From Opitutus sp. GAS368 (GTDB lineage: Bacteria > Verrucomicrobiota > Verrucomicrobiia > Opitutales > Opitutaceae), in assembly GCA_945869845.1 (NCBI GenBank), contig CAMBRG010000020.1:1-38777 (forward strand): a stretch of DNA of 38,777 nucleotides, given 5' to 3'. Under the pieces are notes generated by a model. It worked only from the letters and a program-made list of their open reading frames with translations, did no database searches and was not told the DNA's origin. Positions 34,189-38,777 of the stretch are shown here, one piece after another (within the stretch, counting starts at the first letter, position 1; each line of letters starts with the position of its first letter). A program made the position numbers and the translations under genes.

Positions 34189-37029
34189 TTAGGAAGCAAG
34201 CGACTGAATGCAACGTGGGCAAAGGTCGCCGTTGGGCGTGCTGTGCACCGCGGGAACCCAGCGCCAGCAGCGTGGGCAACGAACGTAGCCAAGATCCGCG
34301 CACGGGCGGACCGACACTGACAGAGGGGCTCCGGCATCGGTGGTCTCTACGTTCACGAGCGAAACGATAAAGAGTTCGGGGAGAAACTCGCGCTGCCGCT
34401 GAAGCACGGCGAGGGTGGGGGCGTCGCTGGCCGTCAGAGTCACGGCGGCGTCGAGCGATTTACCCAAGTGGCCGGCGGCCCGAAGTGGTTCGATGGCTTC
34501 GGTGACTTGAGCGCGAACTCGCAGGAGCGCGGCAAAATCCGATTCGAGGGTGGGGTCGCTCCACTCTGATGGTGCCACGGGCCAGTTTTGAAGATGAACT
34601 GAGTCCTGAGTGTATTCCACGTTGGCCGTGGCGTAAGACCAGGCTTCGTCGGCCGTAAAAGTGAGGATAGGCGAAAGAATCTTTATCAGGCTGCGGAAGA
34701 TATGATGGATCGCGGTCTGGGACGAGCGCCGCAGAGGCGCGTGGGTGCCGAGGGTGTAGAGCCGGTCCTTCAGGACATCATGGTAAACGGCCGAGAGCGT
34801 GACGGCGCAGAATTGGTTGCAGAGTTGGTAGACGCGATGGAACTCATAGGCGTCGTAAGCCGCAGTGCATTCGCGCAGGAGAGTAGCGGTCTGGTGCAGG
34901 GCCCAGCGGTCGAGGAAGTCGAGTTGCGCGTAGGGGATAGCATCCCGAGCGAACTGGTAGTCGAAGAGGTTGGAAAGCTGGTAGCGAAAGGTGTTACGGA
35001 GGAGCCGATACGACTCGGCGACGTTCTTCAGAATCTCATCATCCACCGGGATGTCGTCGCGGAAATCTTGGGAGGCGATCCAGAGGCGAATCACATCAGC
35101 TCCGTGGATTGCGATGTAGGCGTCGCTCGTCTGGGGTTTTTGGTAGGTGCTACTCTTGGAGATTTTTTGACGGGCTTTATCAACGATGAACCCGTGGGTC
35201 AGGACGGCCCGGTAAGGCGGACCGCCGTTGGCGATGACGCCGGTCCAGAGCGAGGACTGGAACCAGCCGCGATGTTGGTCGCTGCCCTCGAGGTAGAGGT
35301 CGGCTGGCCAAGAGGTGCCGCCCTGAGCGTTGCCCAGAACCGCGGCATGGGAGGAGCCCGAGTCGATCCAAACATCGAGGGTGTCCCGACCGCAGGTCAG
35401 AGCCGTCGGCGCGGGCCAGTGCGCCGGCAACGCGATGCCGGCGAGGATATCGGCGGCGTTGGCATTATACCAAAAATTAGTGCCGGCGGTGGCGATCTTA
35501 CCGGCCACGGCGCGAGCAACTCCGGCGTCGAGATAAGCGTTCTTGTTTTCGTCGAAGAATGCCGGAATCGGCACGCCCCACGATCGTTGACGGCTGATGC
35601 ACCAATCGGGGCGGGATTCGACCGCGCCGCGGATGCGGGCCTCGCCCCAGCCTGGAATCCATTGGACCGTTTTGATCGCGGCGAGTGCGGTTGCCCGGGT
35701 GTCGGCCTTGTCGAGCGACACAAACCACTGGTCGACGGCGCGGAAAATGATCGGAGTCTTGGAGCGCCAGCAGTGCGGGTAGCTGTGAGGATACTTAGCT
35801 TTGGCCAACAGTGCGCCGGCTTCGGCGAGTTTCTTGAGGACAGCGAGGTTCGCCGGCGACGGCTTTTTAGCGGCCAAGTCTTCAACGGTCTCCAAGGTCG
35901 TGATGCCGACGAGATCCGCTGGCACCTGACCATCGTTTAGATACCGACCGTCATCCCCAACGGGGCAATAAATCGCCAATTTGTATTTCAGACCGGTAAG
36001 ATAATCTTCGGCGCCATGGCCGGGGGCGGTGTGCACCGCGCCGGTACCGCTGTCGGTGGTGACGTAATCCGCGAGAACGATGGGGGCTGCGCGGTCGATA
36101 AAAGGATGACGAGCCGCGAGGTGTTCGAGCGTGGATCCCTTGCGCGTTGCCGTGATGGTCGGCGCGGTCTCGATTTTGGCCGAGGCGAGAACAGATCCGA
36201 GCAAAGCAGCTGCGACGATGATGCGCTCGCTCCCGGTGTCGGCGACAGCGTAATCGATATCGGGATGCAGGGCGACTGCGAGATTGGCGGGAATCGTCCA
36301 AGGAGTCGTGGTCCAGATGACGACGTAGAGCGGCTTGTCCGCCGGCAGGCCGAATTTTTCGGCCTCCCCAGTCGGGACCAGAAACTTCACCCAGATGGCG
36401 ATGGAGGTGTGGTCTTTGTATTCGATCTCAGCCTCGGCGAGGGCGGTCTCGAAAGGAATACTCCAGTAAACCGGCTTCTTGCTGCGGTAGACCAAGCCCT
36501 TTTCAACGAACGCAGCGAAGGTGCGGAAAATGTCGGCTTCGAAAGCCGGTGCCTTGGTCTTATACTCGTGGGCCCAGTCGGCGACGATGCCCAGTCGTTT
36601 GAACTGGGTCGTCTGCTTGGCGATCCAGGATTCGGAAAATGCATCACAGCGGGCGCGAAGTTCGCCGGTGGAGACGGTCTCGTTTTTTTCGCGAAGCTCG
36701 CGGGTGACCTTCTGCTCGATGGGCAGGCCGTGGCAGTCCCAGCCCGGAACGTAGGGCGTGCGATATCCGCGGAGGGTTTTATACCGAATCGTGATATCCT
36801 TGAGGGTCTTGTTCAGCGCGGTGCCGATGTGCACATCACCGTTGGTGAAGGGAGGCCCATCGTGGAGGACGAAGGTTTTTTCCGCCGCGGCCCGGTTGGC
36901 CTGAAGCCGAGCGTAAAGCCCGATCTGTTCCCAGTGGGCGACCCGACCCGGCTCCCGCTGGGCCAGGCCGGCGCGCATTGAGAAGTCCGTTTTTGGGAGC
37001 TGGAGAGTGTCTTTCAGGTCTTGCGCCAT
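34189..37029 (-). CDS. ileS: Isoleucyl-tRNA synthetase
   Basis: Charges tRNA-Ile and edits misactivated valine. The 946-residue class I synthetase has VLHDGPPFTNGDVHIGTALNK near residue 60 (HIGT in place of HIGH), YVPGWDCHGLPIEQKV, a CP1 editing domain with TTPWTIPANLAVALHPD and GTGAVHTAPGHGAEDY, and DVWIDSGSSHAAVL. The KMSKS loop is RQKISKSST. A C-terminal zinc ribbon (CPRCWRWVP followed by DLCPRC) is the bacterial IleS type with intact cysteines. A candidate promoter lies 19-46 bp upstream, and two hairpins further up may form part of a longer leader. The DksA-like gene begins 25 bp downstream, so ileS heads an operon ending in lspA. Confidence 0.97.
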   Translation of the reverse strand: MAQDLKDTLQLPKTDFSMRAGLAQREPGRVAHWEQIGLYARLQANRAAAEKTFVLHDGPPFTNGDVHIGTALNKTLKDITIRYKTLRGYRTPYVPGWDCHGLPIEQKVTRELREKNETVSTGELRARCDAFSESWIAKQTTQFKRLGIVADWAHEYKTKAPAFEADIFRTFAAFVEKGLVYRSKKPVYWSIPFETALAEAEIEYKDHTSIAIWVKFLVPTGEAEKFGLPADKPLYVVIWTTTPWTIPANLAVALHPDIDYAVADTGSERIIVAAALLGSVLASAKIETAPTITATRKGSTLEHLAARHPFIDRAAPIVLADYVTTDSGTGAVHTAPGHGAEDYLTGLKYKLAIYCPVGDDGRYLNDGQVPADLVGITTLETVEDLAAKKPSPANLAVLKKLAEAGALLAKAKYPHSYPHCWRSKTPIIFRAVDQWFVSLDKADTRATALAAIKTVQWIPGWGEARIRGAVESRPDWCISRQRSWGVPIPAFFDENKNAYLDAGVARAVAGKIATAGTNFWYNANAADILAGIALPAHWPAPTALTCGRDTLDVWIDSGSSHAAVLGNAQGGTSWPADLYLEGSDQHRGWFQSSLWTGVIANGGPPYRAVLTHGFIVDKARQKISKSSTYQKPQTSDAYIAIHGADVIRLWIASQDFRDDIPVDDEILKNVAESYRLLRNTFRYQLSNLFDYQFARDAIPYAQLDFLDRWALHQTATLLRECTAAYDAYEFHRVYQLCNQFCAVTLSAVYHDVLKDRLYTLGTHAPLRRSSQTAIHHIFRSLIKILSPILTFTADEAWSYATANVEYTQDSVHLQNWPVAPSEWSDPTLESDFAALLRVRAQVTEAIEPLRAAGHLGKSLDAAVTLTASDAPTLAVLQRQREFLPELFIVSLVNVETTDAGAPLSVSVRPCADLGYVRCPRCWRWVPAVHSTPNGDLCPRCIQSLAS

Positions 37030-37047
37030 GCCGAAGAAAAGTGGCGG

Positions 37048-37075
37048 AGGCTAAGTTGGCTCAGAGGGGAGTCAA
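37048..37075 (-). promoter_or_regulatory. Candidate sigma-70 promoter for ileS
   Basis: On the minus strand TTGACT (37070-37075) and TAGCCT (37048-37053) are separated by 16 bases, a fair match to the -35 and -10 consensus. Transcription would start around 37041, about a dozen bases before the ileS ATG. The -10 box is weak. Confidence 0.35.
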
Positions 37076-37126
37076 GGAGTGATCCGGGAGGGAAATGTGC
37101 GTGGGCTGCAAGGGTCGAGAGAGTTT

Positions 37127-37169
37127 GGGCCGTTGGAGGAAACGGCCCGGGCTTCAAGCGCCCTTGAAG
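37127..37169. other. Two adjacent perfect hairpins upstream of ileS
   Basis: GGGCCGTT-GGAGGA-AACGGCCC (37127-37148) and CTTCAAG-CGCC-CTTGAAG (37152-37169) lie between ileS and the rpoD terminator. On the plus strand the first loop reads GGAGGA; on the ileS strand it reads TCCTCC. Neither is followed by a T-run. They may belong to an ileS leader, an rpoD mRNA tail or a small RNA. Confidence 0.45.
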
Positions 37170-37205
37170 GCATGACCCGTTTGAGGTTGGGACGAATTAG
37201 GGCAC

Positions 37206-37234
37206 AAAAAAGGCCGACGCTCCTGCGCCGGCCT
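37206..37234 (-). terminator. Intrinsic terminator after the sigma-70 gene
   Basis: On the minus strand AGGCCGGCGC, loop AGGA, GCGTCGGCCT, then a run of T (37206-37210): a 10-bp stem with one wobble pair, starting 27 bp after the sigma factor stop at 37262. This is the clearest intrinsic terminator in the window. Confidence 0.88.
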
Positions 37235-37261
37235 GGTGACCAAAAAGTGATCTGAATGGCT

Positions 37262-38332
37262 TCAGTTGAGCTCAGACTTTGTGGCTTTGCTCTCGATGAA
37301 TTCGCGGATGATATCCATGCGCTGCCGGTTACGGTCTTCCTCATCGATTTCCTCGGTGGTGCGGATGGCTTCATGTTTCGTCATCGCGCGCCGCATTTTG
37401 GAAAGCGCCAAGTATTCGAGCTGACGGATGCGCTCGCGCGTGACGTTGAAGCGACGGCCGACCTCCTCCAACGTGAGCTCATCCCGGCCATCGAGACCGA
37501 AGCGCAGTTTGATGATCTCCGCTTCGCGTTTCTCGAGCGAATTGACCATCTCATTGAGGTCGGAATTGCGGTTCCGATCCCGCAGGCCCTCGTAGGGACT
37601 CACGGCGTTTTCATCGCCAACGATTTCGCCAAAGGTGCCCGAGTCACCCGACTCGCCGATTGGCGCGTCAAGCGAGGCTGGGCGAACACTGACCGACTTG
37701 AGATGAGCGACCTTCGAGGTCGGGATTTGGAGTTCGATGGCCAATTCTTCGTCGGTCGGCTCGCGACCGAGTTGCTCGGAAAGCTTCATGGCCATTTTCC
37801 GCATCTTCGAGATTTTATCCACGAGATGAACCGGGAGGCGAATGGTCTTAGACTGGTTGGCGAGAGCACGTTTGATTGACTGCTTAATCCACCAAGCGGC
37901 GTAGGTGGATAACTTTCCGCCCTTTCGAGGATCGAAACGCTCCACGGCCTTGATTAGGCCGATGTTGCCCTCGCTGATTAGATCGAGCAGGGGCAGACCG
38001 AAGTCCTTGTAGTCCATTGCGATCTTCACGACGAGGCGCAAGTTGGCCGAGATCATGTGATCGCGGGCGGCTTTGTCACCGCGACGGATCCGGCGAGCCA
38101 AAGTGACCTCTTCTGCGATGGTGAGCAGTGGAGTTTTTCCGATCTCTTGGAGATAAAGCTGGAGATTGCTCCGTTCGCCGTGGGGGATTGGAGCCTCGAT
38201 GGTGCGGTCGGATTTCTCGAGGAACGAAGGAGCGGAGTCCAGCGCCGGGTGAAGGGCAGTTGTCGGGAGAGCTTCCGGAGCGGAAGCGTCATCTTTTCGC
38301 GAAGTGCGGGGCGACTTTGTTTTAGAAGCCAT
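37262..38332 (-). CDS. RpoD/RpoS-type sigma-70 factor lacking region 1.1
   Basis: Directs RNA polymerase to -10/-35 promoters. The 356-residue protein has region 1.2 (SNLQLYLQEIGKTPLLTIAEEV), a complete region 2 (ANLRLVVKIAMDY, GLPLLDLISEGNIGLIKAVERFDP, then KLSTYAAWWIKQSIKRAL for -10 recognition), and region 3 with VHLVDKISKMRKMA. Region 4 (LTLEEVGRRFNVTRERIRQLEYLALSKMRR) reads the -35 box. The first 60 or so residues are Ser/Ala/Pro-rich and do not resemble region 1.1. That suggests an RpoS-like group 2 factor, or a short primary sigma; a longer rpoD elsewhere would decide. ATG 38332 (MASKTKSPRTSRKD) is chosen; 58 upstream open codons lack family similarity. It ends at a strong terminator. 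Confidence 0.93.
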   Translation of the reverse strand: MASKTKSPRTSRKDDASAPEALPTTALHPALDSAPSFLEKSDRTIEAPIPHGERSNLQLYLQEIGKTPLLTIAEEVTLARRIRRGDKAARDHMISANLRLVVKIAMDYKDFGLPLLDLISEGNIGLIKAVERFDPRKGGKLSTYAAWWIKQSIKRALANQSKTIRLPVHLVDKISKMRKMAMKLSEQLGREPTDEELAIELQIPTSKVAHLKSVSVRPASLDAPIGESGDSGTFGEIVGDENAVSPYEGLRDRNRNSDLNEMVNSLEKREAEIIKLRFGLDGRDELTLEEVGRRFNVTRERIRQLEYLALSKMRRAMTKHEAIRTTEEIDEEDRNRQRMDIIREFIESKATKSELN

Positions 38333-38540
38333 AATGAAGTGTGTTTGTGGTGAGAGGTTCAAAGGACTGAGTGGTTCCGAACCTAAGCGGAAACTGTTCC
38401 AATTATCTCTACGAGTGAGCGCGAACGCTGGTTGCATACCGCCGCGACAAATTTTCGGGTATTTTTGGCGCAAGCCGTGAGCGAGTTGGCCCGCATGCAG
38501 GCTCACGACCGCCTCGAAGGGGCAACGACGTGCCCCAAGA

Positions 38541-38777
38541 TCAGAATTCGGAGGCGATTGCGGCGGCTTTCAGTAAAGCGGTCGCCTTGCTGATCGTCTC
38601 TTGATACTCCGAGGCGGGGACCGAGTCAGCGACGACCCCGGCGCCGGCCTGGATGTGCAGCTGGCCGCCCTTGAGCAGGGCGGTTCGAAGCATGATGCAG
38701 GTGTCGGAATTGCCGTCGTAACCAAAGTAGCCGAGGGCGCCGGCATAGAATCCGCGCTGCGACGGCTCGCTTTGAGC
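38541..38777 (-). CDS. trpE: Anthranilate synthase component I, C-terminal end (gene continues beyond window)
   Basis: The last 78 codons of a chorismate-utilising enzyme are visible, open to the right edge. They read GFYAGALGYFGYDGNSDTCIMLRTALLKG, then LHIQAGAGVVADSVPASEYQET and KATALLKAAA before the stop. The GA.GY.......D.CI.IRT and GAGIVADS-type motifs are the chorismate-binding C-terminus of TrpE and relatives. TrpE is favoured over PabB or isochorismate synthases by the DTCIMLRT and YQET pattern, though the missing N-terminus would settle it. It points toward the sigma factor gene with 208 bp between; no intrinsic terminator is evident in that gap. Confidence 0.88.
   Translation of the reverse strand, partial: AQSEPSQRGFYAGALGYFGYDGNSDTCIMLRTALLKGGQLHIQAGAGVVADSVPASEYQETISKATALLKAAAIASEF

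Noticed and set aside
1-38777. tRNA genes, rRNA, CRISPR arrays, prophage or integrase
   Set aside because: Read for T-arm words, spaced direct repeats and integrase or phage proteins; none found.

Overview
The window is GC-rich, densely coded bacterial chromosome and almost entirely housekeeping. Lipid A synthesis (LpxK), lipoprotein maturation (LspA, a small lipoprotein) and several exported proteins point to an LPS-bearing diderm. A zwf-opcA pair, an ileS-dksA-lspA cluster, weak or absent Shine-Dalgarno sites and a secreted-protein remnant ending in VALVEVYEV together suggest Verrucomicrobiota, probably Opitutaceae. That placement is inference from gene content, not a computed phylogeny.

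Layout. 1-4280 (+): the 3' part of rnhC (RNase HIII), rnhB (RNase HII), an orphan PAS histidine kinase, then an ECF sigma factor overlapping two small membrane-anchored proteins (one anti-sigma-like, one Spy/CpxP-like). 4370-5083 (-): a decayed MTA/SAH-nucleosidase-like gene. 5245-7919 (+): an RluA-type pseudouridine synthase overlapping a DTW-domain tRNA modification enzyme, then an exported alpha/beta hydrolase. 8021-8440 (-): a broken IS1595-family transposase directly beside a class V aminotransferase (-). 9628-14099 (+): lpxK, an M29 aminopeptidase, a REP-like doublet, an adenosine-deaminase-family protein and a second RluA-family synthase. 14107-14508 (-): a frameshifted secreted-protein remnant. 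14534-18943 (-): Ppx/GppA phosphatase, rsmI, a 54-residue lipoprotein missed by long-ORF searches, a coiled-coil membrane protein and pgi. 18944-19585 holds no gene I can recognise. 19586-22630 (+): YraN, zwf, opcA. 22685-24813 (-): an exported TIM-barrel protein and tyrS. 24990-32541 (+): peroxiredoxin, acnA, a STAS protein and GAF-PP2C phosphatase pair, trpB, yicC. 32552-38777 (-): lspA, an unusual DksA/TraR protein, ileS, an RpoD-type sigma factor with a clear terminator, and the 3' end of trpE.

Themes: central carbon metabolism (pgi, zwf, opcA, acnA), tRNA and rRNA maturation and charging (two pseudouridine synthases, DTW enzyme, rsmI, tyrS, ileS), envelope biogenesis (lpxK, lspA) and signalling (orphan kinase, ECF sigma module, STAS/PP2C pair). 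I did not find a clearly new multi-gene system. The most unusual items are the DksA-like protein with a histone-H1-like tail and only one zinc cysteine, the ECF module, the two pseudogenes plus the frameshifted secreted remnant, the in-frame hydrophobic stretch between the STAS and PP2C genes, and the structured ileS leader.
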